This document shows positions 1-11,656 of a DNA stretch of 64,000 nt, in pieces. The notes beneath the pieces are model-generated. The model was given only the letters and a program-made list of their open reading frames with translations. It was not told where the DNA came from and did not search any database. Every line of letters begins with the position of its first letter. The first letter of the stretch is position 1. The DNA comes from Nymphaea colorata. Lineage: Eukaryota > Streptophyta > Magnoliopsida > Nymphaeales > Nymphaeaceae. Position numbers and translations under genes: made by a program. The DNA lies in the NCBI RefSeq assembly GCF_008831285.2, contig NC_045143.1, forward strand, positions 10,487,503 through 10,551,502, written 5' to 3'.

Positions 1-83
1 TCTTGTCGATCGAAAGACTGTTATAGCTTTATCGGCAATCAAGGCCCCTTCTCGTTCCTACATCCTTCTCCGAACCAAAACAA

Positions 84-1064
84 ATGAAATCTCTGATCGG
101 GGGTTTCCGCCGGTGGAGAAAAAGGACGGAGGATGGGTCCTCCGTCTCCTTCCATTCTCTGAGTGAAGCCACGGTGTGCTTTCTCCGTGCCAACCAGGAT
201 GCTAGCAGAGAGATTGCTATGCTCACAGAAGCAACCTTTAAAAACGATCAGCTTTGTGGGATTGTGATGGACTACCTGGATCTGAGCTACAAAACGCTGA
301 GTTTTCTATACGACATGCAAGGCTGTCTGAAGGCATTTGGGGATCGCAGCTTTCCACAGACCAAAGTGTCCGTGGACGGAAGATTAATCGATGATGTCCT
401 TCTCTCCCTTGACAAGGTGATGGCAGCTCATGGTTTGATGTTGAGGAAGCTTGGGCAATTCAGACTGAGCAAATCCAAGAGAATCCAGACGCTGTTGAGA
501 CGACGGAAGCTCATCCACTGTGTTTTTTTGACTGTTTTCGTAGGTGCGGTAGTCTGCTCCAGCATTGCAGCGGCTGTGCATGCACCACCGTTGCTGGCTG
601 CACTTCCTGCCGCTGTCGTCACTGCAGCCACCTTTGGTCCACTCACTTCATGGGTGCAGAACTTCTGGAAGGAGGAAGAGTGCGACATCAAGGCACGCTT
701 GCAGACGGCGAACGTCCTGAACGTGAGCAGCTCTGTTTTGATTCGTGAACTGCAGGCTATCGGATTCTCGGTGAGGGCTTTGACGGACCATAAAACAAGA
801 TTGGCATGCCACAGAGGGTTCATTTCCAGGAACAAAGGCAACGGAATTCTTCCTGACAGCTTGATGGTGGAGAGATCAGGCAATTTGGTGCAAAAAATTG
901 AAGAGTTGGACAAGCAACTGTCAGAATGTTGTCAAGGAATCGAAACAGCGAGAAAACAGATGCTAGATAGGCTCAATTCTTGGACTGAACCTGCTGAAAT
1001 GGAGGATGGCTCTGCTAGAAGCGAAACCTGCTGCAGTTGCATACCCTTTTGGTGTTGCGTGTAA
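84..1064 (+). CDS. UPF0496 / DUF677 (At14a-like) membrane protein
   Basis: Single-exon gene of 326 codons. The first ATG lies in an A-rich context typical of plant starts. Seen: residues about 24-65 carry the family's N-terminal helical block (LSEATVCFL, then IVMDYLDLSYKTLSFLYDMQ), which resembles the 'DYF..SLKTLDFC' signature of At14a-like proteins. A basic stretch (RRRK near residue 139) precedes a long hydrophobic, Ala-rich segment at about 142-188, probably one or two membrane spans. A polar helical C-terminal half follows. The protein ends with six cysteines in its last eleven residues, suggesting S-acylation. It is somewhat shorter than the roughly 350-390 residues I recall for the family. 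Known: At14a-like proteins are linked to membrane, cytoskeleton and cell-wall continuity, but biochemistry is poor. A decayed homologue lies at 16.8-17.5 kb on the other strand. Family confidence is high, function unknown. Confidence 0.9.
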   Translation: MKSLIGGFRRWRKRTEDGSSVSFHSLSEATVCFLRANQDASREIAMLTEATFKNDQLCGIVMDYLDLSYKTLSFLYDMQGCLKAFGDRSFPQTKVSVDGRLIDDVLLSLDKVMAAHGLMLRKLGQFRLSKSKRIQTLLRRRKLIHCVFLTVFVGAVVCSSIAAAVHAPPLLAALPAAVVTAATFGPLTSWVQNFWKEEECDIKARLQTANVLNVSSSVLIRELQAIGFSVRALTDHKTRLACHRGFISRNKGNGILPDSLMVERSGNLVQKIEELDKQLSECCQGIETARKQMLDRLNSWTEPAEMEDGSARSETCCSCIPFWCCV

Positions 1065-1409
1065 ATGCTGAAATGCGTTCTCTCTCGTTATTCTTTATTC
1101 TATTTTGTACAGTTTTTGCGTCCTGTCCTGTACCGAATCTCAAGATTCATTTGCAATTTAAAATCCATGTGTTTGTTTCTCACAAGGCTATTTGTTTGTT
1201 GCCAAGCTCGTACCAGGCCGGGGGCCGGCGGAAAGTAAGGATGCATGGGCAAGCAGCAAAGTGCCATTGATGATACGTTAGTCTGCCCCCGTGCTGTATA
1301 ATGTTTTATGACTTTTTCTAATTTAGCTATTCACTCAAACACGTTGACTTGGTTTTCCTGAAAATTTTCTGATTAGATTAGTTTCATGGATACACATTTG
1401 GCTCTCCCT
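1065..1409. other. 3' flank of the UPF0496 gene
   Basis: AT-rich sequence after the stop codon, probably 3' UTR (several TTTTGTA and TATTTG-like tracts) followed by intergenic DNA. No conserved coding segment seen. Confidence 0.4.
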
Positions 1410-2690
1410 TTAGGTTTGTTGATCCTTTCTTTAAGAAGACGGAAGGAAAGATTATGAGTCCAGATGCTACGTATACAAATTTACATGATAAAAATTTAGA
1501 CGCTGAAGTGGCCGAGGATGTACTGAAGTGCGCGTTTCGTAATTCAAAGAAACTCCAATGCATTTGGGTTTGTAAATTTTGATGACCATGATGATGCTGG
1601 GCGTGCATGGTAATTCAAAGAAACTTTGACTAGCATTTTCTTATTTGCTTTGCAATGACAGCGATGTCAAGCTGGCAATTACAGTTGATTTGAACATTTT
1701 GTTTTCAAAAATTTCTGAATCGCACTGTGGGAACAGAAACTTTACATGTGGCAAGAGCTCAAAAGAAGGCAGATCATGAAGAAATCCAAGGTCGTCAATA
1801 CGAGAAAAGGCACAACGAAAAAATTCTCAAGTCAAGTGCCACGTAATCCAAGATGTGCTTTTGGGAAGTTTGCTTCTGTTTTCCTATCTCCAAAGTCCAA
1901 AATTTTTTAGGAAATTTCCTACTTTTTTCTAACTTTAATTTGCCATGTTTTCTTAAGGAATATGCTTCTTCTGGATTAGCAGAGCATCAGGTATTTCTCT
2001 TCTCCATTGCCGTTTTCAGTTACTAACCATGGTTAAAACGTTGCAGCGTTGCATTGCTCAGGCTTCACATGTGTATGTAAAGAAACATTGGCGTTGCAGT
2101 TCATGATGGTGATTCACAAGGATGTTTCAGCAAATATGGTACTGTAACATCTGTAAAATTGATGTGAGACGACAAAGGGATCAGCGAAGGGTTCGTGTTT
2201 GTACACTTTTCCTCCCCAGTTGAAGCCAACGAAGGAGTTGCCACCTATCACTTAATAGCAGTACTTATGTTGGCATCAAACTTTCTCTGCAAATCATTAC
2301 CAAATGTTGTTATTACCTTATTTTTTGCTGAATTTTATTTCTTACTGGGGTACAAGGCAGCAACTTGTGTCATGGGAAGCCCTTGTACATCGCTATCGCA
2401 CAAGAAAAAGAAATTAGGCAGGCACAACTGCAGCTATAGCATGCCCAACAAATGGGAGGAATAGCTGGATATGTCGGACCCATCCTTCATGCTGGATATT
2501 CTCCATTGAACGAATCTGCACCTCCTCCTCCTGGCATTGTTCTTCCACCAATTCACTTGCGACAGGGACTTGTTTACCTGCCTTTAGTTACGAGATAAGA
2601 ATGGGGGCCTAGTGCCTTTCCACTAGGGCCACCTTTTACCGACCTGCATTCCAGCCTATGCTTGTACCCTTGGTAAGTTTCCATTCTCGT
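1410..2690 (+). pseudogene. Poly(A)-binding protein (PABP) pseudogene
   Basis: Fragments in several frames match cytoplasmic PABP in the right order. First is a linker plus RRM3 start near 1411-1530 (DPFF, then YTNLHDKNLDAEVAEDVL). Next comes GFVNFDDHDDA-like sequence near 1560-1600, in a different frame. The segment after RRM3 (LYVARAQKKADHEE, then QYEKRHNEKILK) lies near 1739-1835. RRM4 lies near 2110-2240 (KYGTVTSVKLM, stop, DDKGISEGFVFVHFSSPVEAN). The proline/methionine-rich linker lies near 2360-2670 (GKPLYIAIAQ, then APPPPGIVLPP). Stops and frameshifts interrupt nearly every block, and RRM1-2 and the C-terminal MLLE domain are not recognisable. Intron-like gaps and a GTAAGT after the last block suggest decay of an intron-bearing copy rather than a clean processed pseudogene. 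It cannot encode a working PABP. Confidence 0.8.
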
Positions 2691-3299
2691 CCTTCACTTA
2701 TTATTCCTTTACTGGTGCTCTTATTCATACTTTAGGGACATGGTCCAAGTAACCAAAGGAACTATAGACAAAACTGAGGCCATGTATGAGCTATCATCTT
2801 GAGAGAGCAAAACTCAAAAAGGACCATTTCAGAATATATATCAGGCTCTTACACAATGGCCACCATGAAACCAGATGCTATGTCATGCTTAGCCTGCTTT
2901 TGGAAGGCTTTGAGTTGATGTATGTTATTATTTTAAGGATGCCAAACCCTTTTTTTTTTTTTTGGTTTTGCTAGATTTGCCACTTTCCAACATGAGATGA
3001 TCTGCATAACTATACATGTTCTTTGCTTGTATAAATTTGCACATAAGCATATGTTCCGAGACTCATTGTATTCTTCATTTCAGGTTCCATCTGATGAACC
3101 TTTTGATATCACGAAACCTAAGTAACTTGCTGAAAGGAAGGCTCCAAGCAAAAAGCCAGCCGTCATTATTGCTGCTCCAGCACCAACATCTAATGCTGAC
3201 ACCTACAAAAAAATTGCCTTCCCCCATTCCTGAGTTTTCAAGCTTTGGAAAAGCTTTTGAAGGTTTGCCTTTTTTATTTTTTTCTATATCGCAGAGAAC
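2691..3299. other. Intergenic, possible small coding remnant
   Basis: AT-rich with T-runs. Between 3085 and 3215 one frame reads PSDEPFDITKPK, a stop, then LAERKAPSKKPAVI with Ala/Pro-rich sequence, which looks like the debris of a coding exon of unknown family. No gene is supported. Confidence 0.25.
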
Positions 3300-3870
3300 T
3301 CAGACACCAGGCAGAGAAGACCTTGGTCTACAGTAGAGAGCAGCAACAACAGTGAGCAGCGACGGCAACAAGCCTGACGTCTGGCAGAGACGAAGGAACA
3401 ACAGTAGAAGATGCAGCGAAGTCGGACGACCCTCAAGCGACCGACCGGGAATTTCGCGCTGAAGACTGGACAGTGTTCTCAGACGTTGGCAACTCAGGCG
3501 GTGGACAGTGGAGCAGCAGGAGGAAGCAATGGAGAGCAGCGACTGAGCAGGAGGAGAGAACTCAGGCACAAGGCAGCAACTGAGCAGCAGAAGGAAGACG
3601 CTGCTGTCGACCAGAGCAGGGCACACGAGGAACGGCGGTGGGCGGCAGAGAGCAGCGACTGACGACAGTTTTCCTTTCTGGCAGAAGTGCAGAAGCGACG
3701 GGCGACACTCAGGTGAAGCACGACAGGACACACAGTCGACTTACCTGAACTCACGACTGAGATGGCTAACGGCAGACGTTGGCCGATGCGACGGTGGACG
3801 CTGGGCGCCAGTGTAGGAAGCGATGCCAAGACTTCGACGGAGCAGCAGGGGCGACCAGGATGGTCATAAT
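3300..3870. other. GC- and purine-rich CAG/AGCAG-rich island
   Basis: About 570 bp that differ sharply in composition from the AT-rich neighbours. Imperfect repeats of AGCAG, GGCAGAG and ACTCAGG give long open frames on both strands as a composition effect. The predicted peptides are low-complexity and overlap each other antisense. No conserved domain was recognised. It may be a fragment of a repeat or a retroelement leader. Confidence 0.4.
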
Positions 3871-4813
3871 AGTAACACATTGGATCGGGTTCAAATCCAA
3901 ACCTAGATAGGTGGCCCAAATACAACATATGTCAACAGTCTATAATCTATATATTAGAAACAGCTTTGCTTACAGATATGTGCAATGGATTACGAACAGT
4001 TAAGCAAACTTGTTTCTAATGATGTTACTAAGGATTATGTAAATATGGCCAGTGGAAACACACTCTGTTCCGCTACTTCAAATCTCATGTCATTCACTAT
4101 TATACCATGTCCGGAAAAAGGAAAAAACACCTTTAAAACTAATTGTTTCTGGTAGGTCCTTCTAATGTTCTTTGATCAGTTTACCATATCGAGCTTGGAT
4201 TGTCGGCCAAGTGCTTGCATATCAGGTGCTTGCCCATGGCATGTTTGCTTTTTTGAGCTTCATCATTCTTTATGGTTTTTCTTCCATGTCCATCCCTGTC
4301 CAAGATGTTCATAACACAGCTGATATTTGTGCTTCTGGGTGATGATAAAAGATTCACTTCAATATTTCCCGTTGTTGTGAGAGTCTGAGAGATTCTCTCT
4401 TTACATGTTAATAGCGATCACTGATGCATTTGTCCTGATTCATATTTGTGAGCTTGTCTGCAGATGAATGAAATCCGGTGGATGCTTTTGTCACCTTGTA
4501 CCAATGGGAAATTTTTGACACTGGCTGTACACATGTGAGACACTATAGGCAATCTACCTGAAATCTTTATTTCCAGATTTACACTTGCTGCTCTGCATTA
4601 TCATTCTTATGTCACAGTGTCCATTAGATTCTGCTATTTGTTTGATTATATTGTTTTGTTCCGGGTTCTGTTTAGCTGAGTCACATATTAGGATCTTGGA
4701 TCACTTTCTTAAGGATTTAATTTTGAGTTAAGTTTACCTTACGGATTTATGAGTTAATTACCAATTGATTGACTGAACTTGTTGGTTATATTTTCTTCTG
4801 GAAATGGGAAGCT
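3871..4813. other. Intergenic, no gene recognised
   Basis: AT-rich DNA with scattered stops in all frames and no recognisable family signature. Confidence 0.4.
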
Positions 4814-4946
4814 AATACTTTCATTTATGTAGTATTATTGTTATGTAGTGATTAGTTGGATGTTTGAATACTTTCATTTATGTAGTATTATTGAATACTT
4901 TCATTTATGTAGTATTATTGTTATGTAGTGATTAGTTGGATGTTTG
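4814..4946. repeat. Exact composite tandem repeat, A-B-A-A-B
   Basis: Two units alternate. Unit A (27 bp, starts AATACTTTCATT) occupies 4814-4840, 4867-4893 and 4894-4920. Unit B (26 bp, starts TTATGTAGTGATT) occupies 4841-4866 and 4921-4946. Copies are identical by eye, so the array is recent: a duplication of AB combined with a duplication of A. Confidence 0.95.
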
Positions 4947-7780
4947 CTTGGCCTTTTGGCTCAACACTCCACAGTGCTTGAGTCGTCCCCAAGTCTAAAC
5001 TACGTAATAAAGAGACCCTTTTTCCTCTTTCAGATGTGCCCTATGAAAGGGCCGAAGGAACATGTTGAGAAACGTTATATTTCAATGGCTAATAATATGA
5101 ACTTCAACCCATGTAACAGTTCCATATAATGTTGCTTGGGAGGAATGTCAATGGATCATATTCGAATTAGATATACCCTAAACTATATCCGCCTTTTCAG
5201 TATTGACATATTCAAATTCAAATAAAGAATAGATACATTCGAAATCCAATTTCACAATCAGAATTGGATCCAAATCTGATTTTCACCATTATATTTGAAT
5301 TCGAACATGAATTTTGAACCAAATCTAGCCAACTTTGAAAATGTAAGAGCATTAGATATAGGTAGCTCAAGTGCATTTTGATAAACTTAAATGTATATAT
5401 CTTGCTACTTATACAAGTTAAGTGTTGTTAATTTATTCTCATTGACAACCACGACAGACATTAGCTGTTTGGGTGGATAAAGGACAAAAGATCCTTCCCC
5501 AAAGCCCTTTAAAATGGGCCAGTGACTTAAATTGAAGCCTTATTTTAATTGCCTGGTTTACTAGAAAAAAAGCTGGATTGGATGCAATTTGCAGTTTTGG
5601 ATCTGAACCCAAATTCAATAAGGACTCAACGAACATCAAATAACACTCCTCATCCAAGAATATACAATATTTTAGGTTTCTGAATAGGAGAACTTTTAAA
5701 TAGCCATTTAATAATATTAAATTGGTAAGAATCGTTATAATAATTAATAGGTCACAAGCTGAAACCGAATTTTCCTGCGCTTGAATTGATGTGAATCCAA
5801 AGTGATGCGATACAATTGCCCACTAAGTAATTATTCAGATCAATTCATAAATCTACTTTTTTTTATTATTTTATGAGACTTATTTTATATATTTTATTTC
5901 TTGAGCTTAACAGAGTTTAATCGAGCCGAGGCAAGCCCACTTAACTCGAGCTCAAACTCATTTAGGTTGTCAAGTTAAAAAAAAAAATACTGAACAAATC
6001 AATTTTTTTTAGTTTGGTCGGACCCACGGACCATTTGGCTTGACCCGCGAACCGTTTGGCCTACCCCTAAAAAAAATCCTAGCTTCGCCCCTGCTCCTAC
6101 CCCTTCTCTGCGTCATGGGCAGTCCACAAACAAGAGGAGGTTTGCGGCAGCAATGGGAGCAGCGAACAACCTCCCTTTTTGGTTTTTTTTTTTTTTTTGT
6201 CTGTTCAATTTAAAAAAGAAGAAAGGTTTAGGCATGGGAGGCCAGTGCCTTAAAATTGGGCAAAGGAGCTAGGTGTCAAAGGCAAAGGCTTTGATATTCA
6301 GTAATGGGGTAAGGGGATTGAAATTTAGTCTTTCTTGTAGCTGGCTTCATTCTGATCATAATAGGAACACGAAACCCGGTCTCTTTTTAAGCTTTTAGTA
6401 GTGACTGAGCTACTCATAATTGAGTATTTAAACCATAAAGTTAGGCAATTAATTGAAATGCTTCTTGTGGAAGTGGATGGGTTAAATATTAAACTGTGTT
6501 CCTAGATTCAAATGAGTTTGTCTACACAAGTTATTTAGAGAGTGATTAATAAGTTCTGTTGCCAAGCAGAGGTTAACAAATAAACAAGGTTAAACTCAAA
6601 GGTTTTAGCATGTCCCCAAAAATGATAAACTTTCATTGGGTTCTTAATTCTTATGTAAAAGTAGAAAATTGTGATTCAAGTAAAACTAATAAACCAAAAT
6701 CATTAACAACAGAGTTTACAATATCACGAAATTATGGTTTTTTTTTTTTTGGGAGTATCCCATATCTTTTATTCTAATCAATACAAACCACAGTCATAAA
6801 AATGCGTTTTTTTCGAAAAAAATGTGAAAAAAAACATGATAATTAAATTACCATTTAAAACTTAAAAAAAGTGTTTTTAAAAAACGTGTTTTTTTTTTAA
6901 ACGTTGAAAACAAAGAACGCATTTTTAACTCGTTTTTTTCAGTTTTTTTAATGCCAATCAATTTTTTTTATGTTTGCAAATCTACTTGTCTTTTGATGTA
7001 GTTTCTCACTTATCTTATTTTTTCTTATTTTTTAGTTTTTTAAATTTTTAAAAATTTAACTTATTTTTCCTTTTCTTTCATATTCATTTTATTATACTTA
7101 AGAAAAACCTCATCGTTTAAAACTCTGAAACATTATTTCTGACTATGATACAAACTAAAATTAACTAAGGGGTTCAAATACAAAAGTTGGATCACTTTGG
7201 CTAAAGTTTTTTTAAAGCTGTTTCAGTTGAAGAAACCATACTCTGTCGAGAGACATTGGCGCTTGTTCAGTTCAAGTTCAAGAGAGGCTATATACTCTGC
7301 CTCTAGAGCCTATAGCTGCTTCTCGTATCAGCTGTGCTTGTTTAGCGGTATAAAACTACAGCTGCCTTCGATGCCTCTAGGGTTTATAGCTGCTTTAGGA
7401 TTGGCTTGGTTCTTTCAATCCCATCAAAATTGACCGACTCGAATTGGTGGCAAACCGATTCAATTGCATGGCCTAGCAAGCAAGTTTGCTGCCCTTATGT
7501 CATTTTTAATTATTTTAAAAATATTTCAAGGGCTTTTAGGTTTTTAATATAAATATTATTTTCTTGAAAAAAAATTAATATTCATTTTTATGATCGATAG
7601 CGAATTCAGCTGAATCTAACTCGGCTGATTCACTGAGCAGCAGCTTGACCGATTCGATCTTGAAACCGGTATTTACACAGGAGGAGAGTTGAAATGGGTC
7701 CCGTGTTCACTCGGCCCAGCCGTTAACGTTAAGCCTGACCTCCCGGAGAGGTGGTGAGGAAATTCATCGAATCGGTTTCA
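4947..7780. other. Gene-poor intergenic DNA with repeat remnants
   Basis: Contains a motif-rich stretch at about 5147-5345 (GAATGTCAATGGATCATATTC) resembling the hAT-like element at 41588. It also holds low-complexity poly-T and poly-A tracts (5985-6020, 6180-6200, 6740-6750, 6805-6960) and a phrase near 6040-6105 (CTAGCTTCGCCCCTG) belonging to the dispersed 'GGGGCAGAGCTAGG' repeat. No coding region is supported. Confidence 0.4.
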
Positions 7781-7812
7781 CTTGGATCGCCCCATTTGGT
7801 TAACCGGAGCCA

Positions 7813-7820
7813 CTATAAAA
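7813..7820 (+). promoter_or_regulatory. TATA box of the eIF3g gene
   Basis: CTATAAAAGG context about 110 bp upstream of the assigned eIF3g start codon, giving an expected transcription start near 7840-7850. This supports the ATG at 7929 over the in-frame upstream ATG at 7782, which would precede the TATA box. Confidence 0.65.
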
Positions 7821-7876
7821 GGCCAGCTCCATGGTCGGATTGATGAAAGAGAGTGGTCGTGGCGGAAGAGGCGGAG

Positions 7877-7885
7877 AAACCCTAG
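7877..7885 (+). promoter_or_regulatory. Telo-box (AAACCCTAG)
   Basis: The plant telo-box AAACCCTA is known from promoters and leaders of genes for the translation apparatus. Here it lies in the predicted 5' leader of eIF3g, about 45 bp before the start codon, which fits that gene class. Confidence 0.6.
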
Positions 7886-7928
7886 ACGGAGAGAAGTCGA
7901 TCAGAAGGGGGACCGTCGCCGGAGAAAG

Positions 7929-10518
7929 ATGGCAGTTGAAGCACCGGCGAAGCTCCGGTGGGGAGAGTTGGAGGAGGACGACCTTGGGGATCTGGACTTT
8001 CTCTTGCCGCCGCCTGTCGTGATCGGGCCGGACGAGAACGGTGTGAAGAAGGTGATCGAGTACCGATTCAACGAAGACGGCAACAAGGTGAAGATCATAA
8101 CCACATCCCGAACTAGGAAGCTCGCCAAGGCCAGGCTCAGCAAGCGTGCCCTAGAGCGACGCGAGTGGAAGAAGTTCGGGGACGCCGCCCATAGTGACGG
8201 AGCGGATAGGATGACCATGGTCTCCACCGAGGAGATCCTCCTGGAGAGGCCCAGGGCTCCTGGTAAAACAAAAGCAGCGTTCATCACCCTTTGTTTTTAT
8301 ATTTCCTGGATTTTGTTAGAAGTTTCTTTATTCGTTTGCTTTGGTTTCTCTTTTAGCGATGGTTGGAATATGGTTGATTCTTTGTCTCTTTCGCATACAT
8401 GCTCAAATGAATCTGCAGCTCTTTTTTTGGTCGGAGAAATTTGTATGGTGACATGCGAATTTTAGGTGGCGACATAATTCTACCTTTATAAGTCTGTACT
8501 TCTTTTTAGAAGTACAGAGAAAGGGAAGCGAAAGAGTCTCACAATGAAAATACGAGACTTGTCGTGGTTCCGTTCTAATTGCCTTGCCTTCTTATTAATT
8601 TGATTCTCAAGCTCAAATATTTCCTTAAGCCATTTTTTGCGTACTACAAGGATAATTATGTTCGATCTGATATTATTCCGAGCTCCATTTAGTCTTGATG
8701 AAATATCATTTACAGACTTTATCGGTAATTCAGGATTTAGATGTTTCTTGATTTTATATGATATGAGCTCTCTCAAACCTCGTAATTAAATCTGGTTCTG
8801 GATGTGCTATATGTTAATCTTGTAACACTATCTTTCTGTCTAACCATTACAAATAAATAAAAGAGCTATGGAATTAGAATTTATGCTTCTTCTGTACGGA
8901 TCTCTTAATTTGAAGAGGCAAAAGGGTGCATTTGAAAAGAATTATTTATCCGAAGAAAAAAAAAGATATTTGTTGAGTAGTAAGAAGGAAATATCGGAAA
9001 GCCTAGGAGTCTGGACTCTGGAGCACCAGGCAGGTAGGCAGGCGATCAAAAACTGGCATTGCCGATACTGGTCTTGGCGCCTTATCTGTTTGATAAGTGA
9101 TAATCCATGCTCTCCGTATGCACTGATGCGCAACGATATGAATCGCCTTATATGTCCCCATTTTTCATTGTTTGAATTTAAAAAATAATGTAAAATATTT
9201 TAAATGAAAAAAAAATTAAAATGAAATAAACCTGTATCAGCCATGCGCTGTATTGGCAAGGGGCCTGGCTACCTAGGCAAGCTTTTAACTGCTAATCAAA
9301 GGACAAACATGTAATCTGGCCATACTGATTTTTCTAGGCCTTTTTGAACGATCTGGTTGGTTTATTGATTATGGTCAAGAATAAAAGTACATTTGTGATT
9401 GTTACTGCTAAATTAGGTTTTCAAATGAGGTTTGCAGGTCAGTTAACTCTTGTTGTTTAGCACCAATCGGTATCTTTAAGATGAAAGTTTTGGGAAATAT
9501 GGAGAAGTTTGAATTAGAAGTTTGCTTTGGTCTTTAAATTGAGAGCCACGTTTATGCTATGGATGTTAATTCTGATTAGTGACTTGTGAGTGTTGACATT
9601 TCTTCTCCGGCCTTTGTGTAGGTTTGGGGTTAAGTTCCTCTGCACTTGCACATGTATGCTTGGTTACTTGTTCATGTCTGTGTCCAGCAGCGGTTGATGT
9701 GTCATGCGAGTGCATGATTGTACACTTCTATCTCCATGTGTGGCAAGACCATTTGTTTTTCCTATTTTCATCATGTATTTTGTCCTTCATTAGTCATAGC
9801 TTGTGATAATTAGCCCTTGGATGCTTGGTTTGTGTGTATCATGACTTTGGTTTTTATTCTTGTTTCTCTGCAACGAAACATGGTTTTTTTTTCGTTTTTG
9901 TCAACATCTGTTGTTTATGGGGCATTGTAGCTTTCTGAAACATGAATCTTGCATTCACTGACTTACTAGGGAACTCTTTCAGGTAGCAAAGCAGAAGAAA
10001 CGAAGGTCGCAGGTGATCCCTTGTCAGCCTTTAGCAAGAGTGGTGCTGTTCTCATGGTTTGCAGAACTTGTGGGAAGAAGGGTGACCACTGGACTTCAAA
10101 ATGTCCATACAAGGATCTTGCACCAGCCACTGAGGGCTTTGTCGACAGGCCTCCTTCCTCGGAGACTCCAGTTCCTGCTACTGGTGCGACAAAGGGAGCA
10201 TATGTTCCTCCTAGCTTGAGGGCAGGTGCAGAGAGAACCGGAGCAGAGATGAGACGCAGAAATGACGAGAACTCTGTGAGGGTGACTAATCTGTCTGAGG
10301 ATACACGGGAGCCTGATCTGTTGGAGCTATTCCGCACCTTTGGGCAAGTTAGCCGTGTCTATGTGGCTGTCGATCAGAAAACTGGCATTAGCAGGGGCTT
10401 TGGTTTTGTCAACTTTGTGCGCAGGGAAGACGCAGAGAAAGCCATTAACAAGCTGAATGGGTATGGCTATGATAACCTCATCCTTCGGGTTGAATGGGCA
10501 ACTCCGAGATCCAACTAA
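7929..10518 (+). CDS. eIF3g: Eukaryotic translation initiation factor 3 subunit G
   Basis: Two exons, 7929-8262 and 9983-10518 (GT-AG intron, phase 1), giving 289 residues, the usual length of plant eIF3g. Domains: an N-terminal conserved region with GPDENGVKKVIEYRFNEDG (about 34-52); a CCHC zinc knuckle with C138, C141, H147 and C152; a linker with AYVPPSLR; and a C-terminal RRM at about 209-285 with RNP2 (VRVTNL) and RNP1 (RGFGFVNF, about 249-256). Known role: eIF3g is part of the eIF3 complex on the 40S subunit, helps scanning, and its RRM binds RNA. An in-frame ATG at 7782 lies upstream of the TATA box and would add a basic tail without family similarity, so 7929 was chosen. The first intron is 1.7 kb. 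Confidence 0.96.
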
Positions 10519-11656
10519 ACGGCATCAAATAAGTGGTAAACTGTCCGTGGTTGCAACAAAATTTTTTCCTCCTCCTTGTTTTGTATTTTGTGGACAGCCT
10601 TTCACCTTGCATTTTCCTGTTCTATTACTAAGCTTCTCAGGCTAAGAACGTCAAAATTTTGTGATTTCGTTATTTGTTATGGTTGTGTTATATGCTGGAA
10701 AATCTGTTATAAATATCCAGTTTAGTCTTTTCTATGTTGGTTCAGTTAATCGAAGGAACTGAAGGTACGGACCTGATTGCCTTGTGGGAGTCCTGAGTGG
10801 GCTGTTGGTGCGAGTCATTTCGCGTGGGTTGAGAGAGGGTGTGTTTGGATGCAAGGCAAAGAAGCTGGGAAAATTTTCGTATGCAGACTTGCACGGGGGA
10901 ACTTTTTTCCCGGGAGACACTTTTACCTGTTTGGATTTATGCTCATTTTAGTTTGATTATTTAGATTTGGTGTAATAGACGTCCACAGTTAGCTCAGATA
11001 GATGGTAAAACAAAATGGATTAAGAGCCGAAAGCTGGATTGCCATGACGCTGCTGAAGAGACGGCATTCGTAGCAATTCATGGATGCAAGACACCACATG
11101 TCTAACTTCTAACAGTTGCTTCTTTGCACATTGAGAATGGAACGCGTATGTAGTCCAGTGACTTCAATATGTTTGTCGATAACAAGTAGAAGTCATAAGT
11201 CATAAATCCACAATTTTTACGAGCAAGAACGCTAAGAATAAATTCAAGTAATAAGCAAGGCTGACTGGATCCAGGGTTCTTCAACTTAATATCTCATATT
11301 CCTTTTCGAGATGGATGTATGCATTCTTCTTGCAAAAAATCTGATGTGATTTTGTCAGATTAAAAACAATATTAATTGTCATTCCAATTTAATCAAACCC
11401 GTAAGGCTAAAACAATATTCATAATTACTTCATATCTTTTTGGGAATAAGAATATGGTGCTGTTGAATCATGTTTTATGAGAACATATATTTTAAGAAAA
11501 TAATGTTATTTTATCGAAATCCTCTAATAGTTCAAAATTGAGACTTTTTACCTTCGTGAATCAGCCTTCATTATGTCAAATCTCGTTGCTATTAGATTGC
11601 AAATGATCACATTTAGTCACACTGATACCATGATGCAGCTGCTCGAAGAAAGATAA
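10519..11656. other. eIF3g 3' UTR and intergenic DNA
   Basis: T-rich 3' UTR just after the stop, with several possible AATAAA-like signals further on, then AT-rich intergenic DNA with no recognised gene. Confidence 0.4.

Noticed and set aside
428-913. Minus-strand open frame of 161 codons
   Set aside because: It lies antisense to the well-supported UPF0496 gene and has no family motif.
3888-3898. GGTTCAAATCC resembling a tRNA B box
   Set aside because: No matching A box, acceptor stem or anticodon arm could be drawn around it.
3300-3928. Overlapping minus-strand frames of about 144 codons rich in Leu/Ser/Cys
   Set aside because: They come from the CAG/AGCAG-rich composition and overlap each other and a plus-strand frame; no conserved domain.
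4814-4946. CRISPR-like repeat array
   Set aside because: The units are directly adjacent with no variable spacers, and the genome is a plant's.
7782-7928. In-frame N-terminal extension of eIF3g
   Set aside because: The upstream ATG precedes the TATA box, and the added basic residues do not resemble the eIF3g family.
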